NCBI GenBank assembly: GCA_002336845.1
Contig: DDEX01000111.1
Location: 314 to 23,230, forward strand
Origin: Rhodobacteraceae bacterium UBA1943
GTDB taxonomy: Bacteria > Pseudomonadota > Alphaproteobacteria > Rhodobacterales > Rhodobacteraceae
Direction: 5' to 3'
DNA length: 22,917 nt
The notes beneath the pieces are model-generated. The model was not told the DNA's origin. It searched no databases and saw only the letters and a program-made list of their open reading frames with translations. This document shows, piece after piece, positions 14,240 through 22,354 of this stretch (position 1 is its first letter; the number at the start of each line of letters is the position of its first letter). The position numbers and the translations under genes are program-made.

Positions 14240-15149
14240 CACCACCCGCGCCGGATTTGTCGCCCTGATCGGGGAGCCGAATGCCGGGAAATCCACCCTG
14301 CTGAACCGCATGGTCGGGGCCAAGGTCTCGATCGTCACCCACAAGGTGCAGACCACGCGGGCGCGGATTCGGGGCGTCTGCATGGCCGGGCAGACCCAGA
14401 TCGTCTTTGTCGATACCCCCGGCATCTTCCGCCCGCGCCGCCGGCTGGACCGTTCGATGGTCAAGGCCGCCTGGGGCGGGGCGGCCGATGCCGATGTCGT
14501 GGTGCTGTTGATCGAGGCGCATCGTGGCCTGACCGAAGGCACCCGCGCCATCATCGACCGGCTGAAGGATGAAATGCCTGCGGGCAAGCCCGTGGCCCTT
14601 GCCATCAACAAGATCGACCGCACCAAGGCCGAACACCTGCTGGCCCTGACGCAGGAAATGAACGAGGCTTTCCCCTTCGCCAAGACCTTCATGATTTCGG
14701 CCGAACGCGGCTATGGCGTCGATGACCTGCGGGACTGGCTGGCCAGCCAGTTGCCCGAAGGCGAGTGGTATTACCCCGAGGATCAACTGGCTGACCTGCC
14801 GATGCGCATGATCGCCGCCGAGATGACCCGCGAAAAGCTGACCCTGCGCCTGCATGAAGAACTGCCCTACCAACTGACGGTCGAGACCGAAAAGTGGGAA
14901 GACCGCACTGATGGGTCCACCCGCATCGACCAGGTGGTCTATGTCGCGCGCGACGGACACAAGGGCATCATTCTTGGCGCCAAGGGCGAGACGATCAAGC
15001 AGGTCGGTCAGGCCGCCCGGGTCGAGATTGCCGAGTTTCTGGGTCGCCCGGTGCATCTGTTCCTGCGCGTCATCGTGCGCCCGAACTGGCTGGACGAGTC
15101 AGAGCGATATTCGGAAATGGGGCTGGATTTCAAGGACGGCGACGCCTGA
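14232..15149 (+). CDS. era: GTPase Era
   Basis: Era is an essential GTPase that binds the 3' end of 16S rRNA and assists 30S assembly. G1 is GEPNAGKS (14-21), G3 is DTPG (61-64) and G4 is NKID (126-129). The C-terminal KH domain has the GAKG loop within KGIILGAKGETIKQVG and ends LFLRVIVRPNW. The length is 305 residues. ATG 14232 lies within the last codons of rnc, so the two are probably coupled. A DUF1491 gene starts three bases after the stop. Confidence 0.98.
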   Translation: MTDTTRAGFVALIGEPNAGKSTLLNRMVGAKVSIVTHKVQTTRARIRGVCMAGQTQIVFVDTPGIFRPRRRLDRSMVKAAWGGAADADVVVLLIEAHRGLTEGTRAIIDRLKDEMPAGKPVALAINKIDRTKAEHLLALTQEMNEAFPFAKTFMISAERGYGVDDLRDWLASQLPEGEWYYPEDQLADLPMRMIAAEMTREKLTLRLHEELPYQLTVETEKWEDRTDGSTRIDQVVYVARDGHKGIILGAKGETIKQVGQAARVEIAEFLGRPVHLFLRVIVRPNWLDESERYSEMGLDFKDGDA

Positions 15150-15152
15150 GCC

Positions 15153-15485
15153 ATGCGCGCCCGGCTGACCAGCGATTTGTGGGTTGCGGCCTATCTCGCG
15201 CGGCTCAGGCTGGCCGACATTCCGGTTTACGTCACCGCAAAAGGCGATGCCACGGCGGGTGCCGTGGTGGTCAAGGTCGCCACGCTGGACGGCAAGGCCC
15301 GCGCCTTTCAACGCGGCTATGACCTGACGGCGGATCGACCCATCTGGATGGTGCTGGCCGAAGGGCCCGAGACCGAGGTTGACGCCGCCCTTACCCGCCA
15401 GCGCAAGCGCGACACCGACCTCTGGCTGATCGAGCTTGAGGACCGGCAAGGCCGTACCCTGCTGGGTGAGGAGGGGCTGGAGTGA
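15153..15485 (+). CDS. DUF1491 family protein
   Basis: This 110-residue protein begins MRARLTSDLWVAAYLARLRL and includes FQRGYDLTADRPIWMVLAEGPE and a C-terminal DTDLWLIELEDRQGRTLL, which match the DUF1491 family of alphaproteobacteria. Its function is not known. It lacks a signal peptide or membrane segment. Its position between era and recO, three bases after era, suggests co-expression with RNA and ribosome maturation genes. I did not identify catalytic residues. Confidence 0.88.
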   Translation: MRARLTSDLWVAAYLARLRLADIPVYVTAKGDATAGAVVVKVATLDGKARAFQRGYDLTADRPIWMVLAEGPETEVDAALTRQRKRDTDLWLIELEDRQGRTLLGEEGLE

Positions 15486-15584
15486 CGGGCTGCTGTCGGG
15501 CAAAAGGCCAACCGCCCACCTTACCGGGCAGATGAAGACGCAATCCCCTTGCCCACCCTCCCCCGCACAGCCGATACTCTCCCC

Positions 15585-16298
15585 ATGGAATGGCGGGATG
15601 AAGGCTTTCTGATCTCGGTGCGCCCGCATGGCGAAGCGGCCGCTATCATTGAGGTGTTCACCCCTCACCATGGCCGTCATCTGGGTGCCGTGCCGGGCGG
15701 CCTGTCGCGGCGCATGGCGCCGATGCTGCAACCGGGCAACCAGCTTGCGCTGGACTGGCACGCCCGGCTTGGCGACCATCTGGGCCAGTTTCGTGCCGAG
15801 CCCCGGCGCAGCCGCAGCGCCATTCTATCCGACCGCCCTGCCCTGAGTGCCCTGAACGCGATCTGCGCGCTGCTGCATGTCGCCCTGCCAGAGCGGGAAC
15901 CGCATCCAGCCCTTTACACCGGCACCATGGCCCTGGCGGAGGCCCTGCTGGCCCCCGGCTGGCAGCCCGCCTATCTACGGTGGGAACTGCTTCTTCTGGC
16001 CGAGCTTGGCTTTGCACTGGACCTGTCATCCTGTGCCGTGACCGGGGCAACGACTGGCCTTGCCTATGTCTCGCCGCGCAGCGGACGGGCGGTCAGCACG
16101 GCAGGCGCGGGCGCTTGGGCGGCGCGCCTGCTGCCGCTGCCGGGCGTTCTTCTGGGGCAGGCCGACACCCCGTCCGATTATGCCCCCGCCCTTGCCCTGA
16201 CCGGCTTTTTTCTGGAGCGCGCCTTGGCGCCGGTTCTGGCAGGGGCACCGCTGCCCGCCGCCCGCCAACGCCTGGCCGACCTGCTGTCCCGCCCCTAA
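15585..16298 (+). CDS. recO: DNA repair protein RecO
   Basis: RecO works with RecF and RecR to load RecA on SSB-coated gaps. The 237-residue product opens with the family's OB-fold start (MEWRDEGFLISVRPHGEAAA, then HHGRHLGAVPGG) and continues with the helical middle (LRWELLLLAELGFALDLSSC AVTG) and YVSPRSGRAVS, typical of alphaproteobacterial RecO. The zinc-binding cysteines of some RecO proteins are not seen. The ATG at 15585 is chosen by family start although the ribosome binding site is poor; a TTG 12 codons upstream is less likely. It is 99 bp from the DUF1491 gene. Confidence 0.94.
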   Translation: MEWRDEGFLISVRPHGEAAAIIEVFTPHHGRHLGAVPGGLSRRMAPMLQPGNQLALDWHARLGDHLGQFRAEPRRSRSAILSDRPALSALNAICALLHVALPEREPHPALYTGTMALAEALLAPGWQPAYLRWELLLLAELGFALDLSSCAVTGATTGLAYVSPRSGRAVSTAGAGAWAARLLPLPGVLLGQADTPSDYAPALALTGFFLERALAPVLAGAPLPAARQRLADLLSRP

Positions 16299-16332
16299 GC
16301 CAGGCACCGTCATAGCGTCGCGCCCCGGCAAG

Positions 16333-16351
16333 GCCTCGTCGCGGATGAGGC
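16333..16351 (+). terminator. Candidate hairpin between recO and the MFS gene
   Basis: GCCTCGTC (16333-16340) and GATGAGGC (16344-16351) pair over eight positions with one G-T pair and a three-base loop. No T-run follows. It could end the recO transcript in part. Confidence 0.35.
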
Positions 16352-16385
16352 AGAAACCGGCATCCACAAGACGCATTTTGTCATC

Positions 16386-17618
16386 ATGGCTATTCAGGAC
16401 CGTCCCCTGCCGCTGGTGTCGGCCCCCCGCCCCAAGACGCAGCATTTCGCTATCCTCACCGGGATCGAGGCGGCGATTCGCGGCACACTGATTTCCACCA
16501 CCCCGCTGGTGGTCTATCAGGCGCTGGGCAGTGCCGAGGCGACCTCTGCCGCCTATTTCATTGCAGGAATCGCCTCGCTGCTTTGGGGGTTGATGGTGCC
16601 GTGGTTCACCCGCCATATCCCCCGGCGCTGGATGTATTCGGCCGGATGCCTGCTTTATCCCTCGGCCATGACGCTGATGCTGACCGGGCATCCCGCCCTG
16701 ACGGTTTTGGGTATCATCGCCATGGCAATGGGAACCGTCACCACCTTTGTCTGCCTGAACGCCTACATCCTAGACTATGTGGCCCGCGAGGATCTGGGTC
16801 ATAACCAGTCGATGCAGATGCTCTATGCTGCCGCCCCATGGGCTATCGGGCCCATGACGGGTGTCTGGCTGCACGAGGTATGGCCGCCCGCGCCCTTTCT
16901 GATTGCCGGAACCTTTGCACTGGTGCTGCTGGCGACCTTCTGGCATCTGCGGCTGGGCAATGGCCGCCAGATTGCCCGCGCCCGTGGCCCCGCACCCAAT
17001 CCGTTGGCCTATATGGGCCGGTTCCTGCAACAACCCCGGCTGATCGCAGGCTGGCTGTTTGCCGTCATCCGGTCCTGCGGTTGGTGGGTCTATGTTGTCT
17101 ATCTGCCGATCTACTGCATCGAATACGGGCTGGGTGACAAGGTGGCAGGCACCGCCCTGTCGGTAACCAACGCGCTGCTGTTCATCTCGCCGCTGATGCT
17201 GCGCCTGTCACGGCGCGGCACGGTGCGGCGTGCGGTGCGGCTGGGGTTCGGCTGCTGTGCCTTGGGCTTTCTGGGTGCAACACTGCTTTCGTCGTTGCCT
17301 CCTCTGGCCGTTGCCGCCATGATGGCCGCATCCATCTTTTTGGTCTATCTGGATGTGATCGGCAGCCTGCCCTTCCTGATGGCCGTCAAACCATCGGAGC
17401 GGGCCGAAATGAGCGCGATCTTCTCGAGCTTCCGCGATGTATCGGGCATCGTTACCCCAGGAGTGGCTTGGCTGGTGCTGCTGGTCGCCCCCTTGCCGGG
17501 CATCTTTGCCGCCACCGGATTGGGGCTGGCGCTGGCCTTCGGCATTGCCGGTCGGCTGCATCCGCGCCTTGGCGCCTTGCGCCCGTCGCACGGCGGGGTC
17601 GTGGCAGAGCCGGGCTGA
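16386..17618 (+). CDS. Major facilitator superfamily transporter
   Basis: The 410-residue product has about twelve hydrophobic helices with a central hydrophilic loop (around LRLGNGRQIARARGPAPN), the MFS layout. A basic segment near residue 80 (TRHIPRRWM) matches the position of the loop between helices 2 and 3. The substrate cannot be told from sequence; there is no regulator or enzyme beside it to suggest one. The N-terminus is about 20 residues before the first helix. No good ribosome binding site precedes ATG 16386, so the start is somewhat uncertain. It ends 13 bp from a convergent lipoprotein gene. Confidence 0.88.
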   Translation: MAIQDRPLPLVSAPRPKTQHFAILTGIEAAIRGTLISTTPLVVYQALGSAEATSAAYFIAGIASLLWGLMVPWFTRHIPRRWMYSAGCLLYPSAMTLMLTGHPALTVLGIIAMAMGTVTTFVCLNAYILDYVAREDLGHNQSMQMLYAAAPWAIGPMTGVWLHEVWPPAPFLIAGTFALVLLATFWHLRLGNGRQIARARGPAPNPLAYMGRFLQQPRLIAGWLFAVIRSCGWWVYVVYLPIYCIEYGLGDKVAGTALSVTNALLFISPLMLRLSRRGTVRRAVRLGFGCCALGFLGATLLSSLPPLAVAAMMAASIFLVYLDVIGSLPFLMAVKPSERAEMSAIFSSFRDVSGIVTPGVAWLVLLVAPLPGIFAATGLGLALAFGIAGRLHPRLGALRPSHGGVVAEPG

Positions 17619-17635
17619 TCGGGGTGCCGGATCAG
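17615..17635. terminator. Possible bidirectional hairpin at convergent gene ends
   Basis: CTGATC (17615-17620) and GATCAG (17630-17635) form a symmetric 6-bp stem with a nine-base loop. Each arm contains the stop codon of one of the two converging genes. No T-runs flank it, so terminator activity is uncertain. Confidence 0.3.
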
Positions 17636-18006
17636 GGCTTAGCGGGCACGAACCTCATCTCTCGGCCCTTTTGATCCACCAGTTCCAGATGCCCGATCCC
17701 TACCGACTGATGCGTCATCGCCTGCATCGCGGCAAAGAATACCTGCTCCTCCGCCAGCTTGTCGCAGGCCATCATGGTCGCGGCCACCTTGCGGATACGC
17801 CATTCCGGGAAGGGATCGGTCTCTACCTGCCCCGTCCAGCGGTTGCAGGGGGCCTGACCAAAGGCGCGGTCACCCTCAATCGCCAGTGTGGCAGTGACGC
17901 CAAAGGGCTGCCCGTCAATCGACACCAGTTTCCAGTAATAGGGTTCGTTCTTGGGTTGGGTCACGCAGGCTGCCAACAGCAGGGGAAACAACAAGGCATA
18001 GCGCAT
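17632..18006 (-). CDS. META-domain lipoprotein
   Basis: The 124-residue product starts with a lipoprotein signal peptide (MRYALLFPLLLAAC, lipobox LAAC, C14). The rest is a META domain, as in HslJ: YYWKLVSIDGQPF, then FGQAPCNRWTGQV and VAATMMACDKLAEEQVFF. The pattern CNRW...MAC is typical, though the residue before the first cysteine is proline where glycine is common. META proteins are cell-envelope proteins of unclear role. GGAGG before ATG 18006 is strong. The gene lies 53 bp after mcd on the same strand and could be read from the same transcript. Confidence 0.87.
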   Translation of the reverse strand: MRYALLFPLLLAACVTQPKNEPYYWKLVSIDGQPFGVTATLAIEGDRAFGQAPCNRWTGQVETDPFPEWRIRKVAATMMACDKLAEEQVFFAAMQAMTHQSVGIGHLELVDQKGREMRFVPAKP

Positions 18007-18059
18007 CGGGACCTCCGGGCTAACCCAAAGGTGCCATGCTGCACCGCTTGCGGCAAGCC

Positions 18060-19730
18060 TCAGTCCAGCAGGCGGCGCGCGATGACCTGCGCCTGAATTT
18101 CGGCCGCCCCTTCAAAAATGTTCAGGATGCGGGCGTCGCACAGGATGCGGCTGATCTTGTATTCCAGCGCAAAGCCGTTGCCGCCATGGATCTGCAAGGC
18201 ATTGTCCGCCGCAGCCCATGCCACCCGCGCTCCCAAGAGCTTGGCCATCCCGGCCTCAAGATCACACCGCTTGTCGTGGTCTTTCTGCCAGGCGCTGAAA
18301 TAGGTAAGCTGCCGGGCGATCATGATCTCGACCGCCATCATCGCCAGCTTGCCAGCGATGCGGGGAAACTCGATCAAAGGCTTGCCGAATTGCTTGCGAT
18401 CCTCGCCGTAGCGCATCCCCTCTTCCAGCGCAGCCTGCGCCACACCAATCGCGCGTGCGCCGGTCTGGATGCGTGCACTTTCGAAGGTTTGCATCAACTG
18501 TTTGAAGCCCTGCCCCTCTACCCCGCCCAGAAGGTTCGCGCCCTTGACCTTGAAGCTGTCAAAGCCCAGCTCGTATTCCTTCATGCCGCGATAGCCCAGC
18601 ACCTCGATCTCGCCGCCTGTCATGCCCGGGGTCGGGAACGGCTCGGCATCGGTGCCGGGGGTCTTTTCGGCTAGAAACATCGACAGGCCGCGATAATCGG
18701 TCGTCTCCGGGTCCGTCCGCGCCAGCAGGGTCATCACATGGGTGCGCGCGGCATGGGTGATCCAGGTCTTGTTGCCCGTCACCTCCCAATCGTCGCCCAC
18801 CTTCACGGCCCGAGTGCGCAATGACCCAAGGTCCGACCCGGTATTCGGCTCGGTGAAAACGGCTGTCGGCAGGATCTCTCCGCTGGCCAACTTGGGCAAC
18901 CACTGCGCCTTCTGTTCGGCCGTGCCGCCGCACAGGATCAGCTCGGCGGCAATCTCGCTGCGGGTGCCAAGGCTGCCCACGCCGATATAGCCGCGCGACA
19001 GTTCCTCGCTGACGACCACCATCGATGCTTTCGACAGACCAAAGCCGCCGAATTCCTCGGGGATCGTCAGGCCGAACACGCCCATTTCTGCCAGATCGCT
19101 GATCACCTCCATCGGGATCAGCTCATCCTTGAGGTGCCAGTCATGCGCGAAAGGCACCACCTTTTCATCGGCATAGCGGCGGAACTGGTCGCGGATCATC
19201 TCCAGTTCTTCGTCCAGCCCGGTCGCGCCAAAGGTTGCGCGGCCATGGTTATCACGCATCAGCGCCACCAGACGACCACGCGCGGCAGAGGTATTGCCAT
19301 GCGCCATCAACCGGCGCGCAGCTTCGCCCGGTGTCGCCTCGACCCCAAGATCGGACAGGCGGGCAAGCTCGCCCTGGCTCATGGGAATGCCGCCGAAAAT
19401 CTGGTTGAGGTATTCGCCAAACCCGACCTGCAGGATCAGCGCCTCCATCTCGCCCAACGTGCCCGCCTCGGCCAGCCGCCCCGCCCAGGCGTTCAACTGC
19501 CGCAGCCCCTCGGTATAGGTCGCCAGCCACGACAGGGTATGGGCGGCGAACTGATGAGTCTCCAGCGCGGCGGCGCTGATCTTGCCATTCACCGTCACAA
19601 GGTTGCGCAGCGCCTCGCGCGCGCGGGTAAAGATCGCCTCGACCTCGGGCACGATGGCCGCCGTCAGGCCGGTCAGCTCCGCAACGGAAATCTGCCCTTC
19701 AAGGCGCTGTCCATCATGGGCCATCATCAT
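18060..19730 (-). CDS. mcd: Acyl-CoA dehydrogenase, probable (2S)-methylsuccinyl-CoA dehydrogenase
   Basis: The C-terminal about 390 residues are an acyl-CoA dehydrogenase: FTEPNTGSD (292-300), the FAD/CoA region ending WITHAARTHVMTL, and the end motif ALQIHGGNGFALEYKISR then NIFEGAAEIQAQV with E540. Unlike ordinary members of about 380-400 residues, it has an N-terminal extension of about 165 mostly helical residues. That extension is the mark of methylsuccinyl-CoA dehydrogenase, which forms mesaconyl-C1-CoA in the ethylmalonyl-CoA pathway for acetate assimilation. I recall mcd being near pckA in Rhodobacter, as here. Three ATGs in a row open the gene; GGGGGA is best spaced for the third (19724). 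A different extended dehydrogenase is possible but less likely. Confidence 0.85.
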   Translation of the reverse strand: MMMAHDGQRLEGQISVAELTGLTAAIVPEVEAIFTRAREALRNLVTVNGKISAAALETHQFAAHTLSWLATYTEGLRQLNAWAGRLAEAGTLGEMEALILQVGFGEYLNQIFGGIPMSQGELARLSDLGVEATPGEAARRLMAHGNTSAARGRLVALMRDNHGRATFGATGLDEELEMIRDQFRRYADEKVVPFAHDWHLKDELIPMEVISDLAEMGVFGLTIPEEFGGFGLSKASMVVVSEELSRGYIGVGSLGTRSEIAAELILCGGTAEQKAQWLPKLASGEILPTAVFTEPNTGSDLGSLRTRAVKVGDDWEVTGNKTWITHAARTHVMTLLARTDPETTDYRGLSMFLAEKTPGTDAEPFPTPGMTGGEIEVLGYRGMKEYELGFDSFKVKGANLLGGVEGQGFKQLMQTFESARIQTGARAIGVAQAALEEGMRYGEDRKQFGKPLIEFPRIAGKLAMMAVEIMIARQLTYFSAWQKDHDKRCDLEAGMAKLLGARVAWAAADNALQIHGGNGFALEYKISRILCDARILNIFEGAAEIQAQVIARRLLD

Positions 19731-19847
19731 TTCCCCCGCGAAAATTCTGCACCTGCGCTGGGTAAACCTTTTGCAGCCGCAGCGCAACAAGATTTCAATG
19801 TGACCATTTGCTTCGCACTATAATGTCGCTAATATTCAGGGCGAACA

Positions 19848-20372
19848 TTACCCGATTGTGGCGACGCGGCACGGATCTTTGCTTGGTTTTGCGGGGCCGG
19901 ACACGTCAAACTCGGCGCGGAACAAGGTCTTTTTGCCCCGTGTTGCGGTGATCACCCAACGCCCTTTGGGGTTACCGTCTGAAAGACCAAGATAATATCC
20001 GTGGAATGTTGTATGCGTTCCCGACATCCGGGTTTCCCAGCTTTCATGGGTGAGGCCCTTGGCCCCCAGTGGCGGATGTTCGACCGTAATTGTCACATTC
20101 GCCGCGGAATCTGGGCTTTCCCTGGCCTCAACCCCGAACATGATCCCGTCAACCGCCGGAATGACCTGAGTCCTGCGTGCCAGACGCGGCTGATTGTCAA
20201 AGCGTTGAACGGTGCCCTTGATCGTGCTGCCTTCTGCATCGTCGTGGCTCTCCGACGGTTTGCAGAAGATTCCAACCTGAAAGTCAGCAATCAATCCTGA
20301 ATTATAGGATGCACTTGGCTTGGCCATAGCCAGAGATGCGGTGGCGCAGACCATAATCTGCGCCACGAACAC
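19848..20372 (-). CDS. Exported protein, DUF3859-like
   Basis: The 174-residue product has a hydrophobic start ending in ATASLAMA, a likely signal peptide with cleavage after AMA, although the usual basic n-region is missing. The body (TQVIPAVDGIMFGVEARE, VTITVEHPPLG, NPKGRWVITATRG, FRAEFDV) fits the DUF3859 pattern of a beta-rich domain; function unknown. The start is ambiguous: AAGGGG is one base before GTG 20372 and seven before GTG 20366, so the second may be the real one. No ATG is available before the upstream in-frame stop. It begins 26 bp after pckA on the same strand and ends 117 bp before mcd. Confidence 0.75.
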   Translation of the reverse strand: MFVAQIMVCATASLAMAKPSASYNSGLIADFQVGIFCKPSESHDDAEGSTIKGTVQRFDNQPRLARRTQVIPAVDGIMFGVEARESPDSAANVTITVEHPPLGAKGLTHESWETRMSGTHTTFHGYYLGLSDGNPKGRWVITATRGKKTLFRAEFDVSGPAKPSKDPCRVATIG

Positions 20373-20398
20373 ACCCCTTAGATGAGCCGCAACGCCTA

Positions 20399-21994
20399 TC
20401 AGCCGATCGCCGCCGCCTTCACGTCGTCATCAATATGCGCAACATATTGTTCGAAGTTTTTCGAGAACATCTCGACCAGCTTTTTGGCCTGCGCATCATA
20501 GGCGGCCTTGTCGGCCCAGGTTTCGCGCGGGTTCAGCAGCGTGGTGTCCACGCCCGGCACGGCCACAGGCACCTCAAAGCCGAAATTCGGATCTTTTCGG
20601 AACTCGGCCTTCGCCAGCGAACCGTCCAGCGCCGCAGTCAGCAGCGCGCGGGTCGCCTTGATCGGCATCCGCTTGCCCGTGCCGTGCTTGCCGCCGGTCC
20701 AGCCGGTGTTGACCAGCCAGCAGGTCGCACCGGTCTTGGCGATCTTTTCTTGCAACAGCTTGCCGTAAACCTCAGGCCGACGCGGCATGAAGGGCGCACC
20801 GAAGCAGGTGGAAAAGGTCGGGGTCGGCTCGGTCACGCCACGCTCGGTGCCCGGCGTCTTCGAGGTGAAGCCCGACAGGAAGTGATACATCGCCTGCGCC
20901 GGCGACAAGCGCGAGATCGGCGGCAGCACGCCATAGGCGTCGCAGGTCAACATCACCACGTTCTTCGGCATCCCGCCCAGCCCCGTCGCCGAAGCGTTGG
21001 AGATATAGTCCAGCGGATAGGCACAGCGCATGTTGTCGGTCAGGCTGTTGTCCTCGAAATCCAGTTCAAAGGTTTCGGGATCATAGACCATGTTCTCGAT
21101 CACGGTCGCAAAGCGGTGCGTGGTCGCGTAGATTTCAGGCTCGGCCTCGGCCGACAGGTTGATGGTCTTGGCATAGCAGCCACCTTCAAAGTTGAAGGTG
21201 CCCGTATCCGACCAGCCATGTTCGTCATCGCCGATCAGCGTGCGGCTGGCATCGGCAGAAAGCGTGGTCTTGCCGGTGCCCGACAGGCCGAAGAACACCG
21301 CCGTCTCACCCGTGTTGCCGATGGCATGATTGGCCGAGCAATGCATCGGCATCACGCCCTTTTCGGGCAACAGGTAGTTCAGCAGCGTGAAAACCGACTT
21401 CTTGTTCTCACCCGCATACTCAGTGTTGGCGATCAGGATCAGCTTCTTGTCGAAGTTGAGCGCGATCACCGTGTCGGTACGGCACCCATGGCGGGCAGGA
21501 TCGGCCTTGAACGACGGGCAGTTGATGATGGTGAATTCGGGAACGAAGCTGTCCAACTCGTCACGCGACGGACGGCGCAGCAGATGGCGGATGAACAGGC
21601 CATGCCAAGCGAGTTCAGTCACCATCCGCACATCCAGGCGATGCTCGGGGTCAGCCCCGGCGAACAGGTCTTGCACGAAATAATCGCGCCCCTTCATATG
21701 CCCTAGCATGTCGGCATAAAGGCGGTCGAAGGCATCAGGGGCCATCGGTGCATTGTTTTCCCACCAGATGGTGTTTTCCACCGAAGCGGTACGCACGACG
21801 TGCTTGTCCTTGGGCGAACGGCCGGTGAACTGGCCGGTGGTGCAAAGGAACGCCCCACCCTTGCCAAGCTTGCCTTCGCCGCGCAGGACGGCAGCCTCAA
21901 CCAACGCAGGCTCGATCAGGTTATAATAAACGTGGCCAAGCCCCGAGATACCCTGATCTTCCAACGTCGCGTTGGCGTTCACCCGTCCGGTCAT
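20399..21994 (-). CDS. pckA: Phosphoenolpyruvate carboxykinase (ATP)
   Basis: PckA turns oxaloacetate and ATP into phosphoenolpyruvate, the entry to gluconeogenesis. The 531 residues show the substrate motif GQFTGRSPKDKH (55-65), INCPSF, the P-loop GLSGTGKTT (236-244), the kinase-2/metal motif IGDDEHGW (254-261, D256 and D257), and NTGWTGGKHGTGKRM. ATG 21994 is chosen because AGGAG lies about ten bases upstream and the N-terminus MTGRVNANATLEDQG matches the family; an ATG at 22021 adds nine residues but has no ribosome binding site. The gene is divergent from chvI across a repeat-rich region, an order known in alphaproteobacteria. Confidence 0.98.
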   Translation of the reverse strand: MTGRVNANATLEDQGISGLGHVYYNLIEPALVEAAVLRGEGKLGKGGAFLCTTGQFTGRSPKDKHVVRTASVENTIWWENNAPMAPDAFDRLYADMLGHMKGRDYFVQDLFAGADPEHRLDVRMVTELAWHGLFIRHLLRRPSRDELDSFVPEFTIINCPSFKADPARHGCRTDTVIALNFDKKLILIANTEYAGENKKSVFTLLNYLLPEKGVMPMHCSANHAIGNTGETAVFFGLSGTGKTTLSADASRTLIGDDEHGWSDTGTFNFEGGCYAKTINLSAEAEPEIYATTHRFATVIENMVYDPETFELDFEDNSLTDNMRCAYPLDYISNASATGLGGMPKNVVMLTCDAYGVLPPISRLSPAQAMYHFLSGFTSKTPGTERGVTEPTPTFSTCFGAPFMPRRPEVYGKLLQEKIAKTGATCWLVNTGWTGGKHGTGKRMPIKATRALLTAALDGSLAKAEFRKDPNFGFEVPVAVPGVDTTLLNPRETWADKAAYDAQAKKLVEMFSKNFEQYVAHIDDDVKAAAIG

Positions 21995-22119
21995 GTCCAG
22001 CAAGCTCCTGTTTCCGCCCATGATTGGGACGGTCTAGTCAAAACACAGGCATCCGGGCCTTGGATGCCACCAGAACCACTCCTCGTTGGTCCGATGCGTG
22101 GCCTATAACATGGGGATTT

Positions 22120-22247
22120 TGTGGCGAATAGAAGGGTTTAGAACAGTTAGCGCAACCATCTTTCGTTCAGGCAAAGTTTAGCGCAACCATTTTGCGCGCA
22201 GGGGCAAATGTGCGGCAGTTTCGCCATGGGAGGACAAATTCGCCACA
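22120..22247. repeat. 10-bp inverted repeat bracketing the pckA direct repeats
   Basis: TGTGGCGAAT at 22120-22129 is the exact reverse complement of ATTCGCCACA at 22238-22247. Related TTCGC motifs occur nearby (TTTCGCCAT around 22220-22228 and ATTCGCACA around 22272-22280). The spacing is too long for a terminator; protein binding sites are more likely. Confidence 0.5.
22147..22190. repeat. 13-bp direct repeat upstream of pckA
   Basis: TTAGCGCAACCAT occurs at 22147-22159 and 22178-22190. The copies start 31 bases apart, close to three turns of DNA, so a protein could bind both on the same face. Each copy centres on GCGC with partial dyad symmetry, reminiscent of LacI-family operators. Confidence 0.65.
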
Positions 22248-22253
22248 TCTCTG

Positions 22254-22268
22254 CCTGTCAGCGACAGG
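22254..22268 (+). other. Small hairpin upstream of chvI
   Basis: CCTGTC (22254-22259), AGC, GACAGG (22263-22268) form a perfect 6-bp stem about 85 bases before chvI. It may be an operator or leader structure; no function is shown. Confidence 0.3.
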
Positions 22269-22354
22269 GTGATTCGCACATTGCTGTTGATTCCTGCCGC
22301 CTAAAGCCCGATGATTCCGCAAAATAATAATGAGCAGAATTGGGGAAGCCGAAA

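Larger units (their letters stand above)
21995..22354. promoter_or_regulatory. Divergent pckA-chvI control region
   Basis: No gene is seen in these 360 bases. They hold a 13-base direct repeat (22147-22159 and 22178-22190), a 10-base inverted repeat (22120-22129 and 22238-22247), and a small hairpin at 22254-22268 ahead of chvI. For pckA a weak minus-strand promoter can be drawn: TTGCGC at 22155-22150 and TCTATT at 22132-22127 with a 17-base spacer, so its -35 would overlap the first direct repeat. Promoter calls are by eye. Confidence 0.55.

Noticed and set aside
20435..21706. A 423-codon plus-strand frame inside pckA
   Set aside because: It lies wholly antisense to pckA, which has every family motif; no start site or motif supports the other strand.
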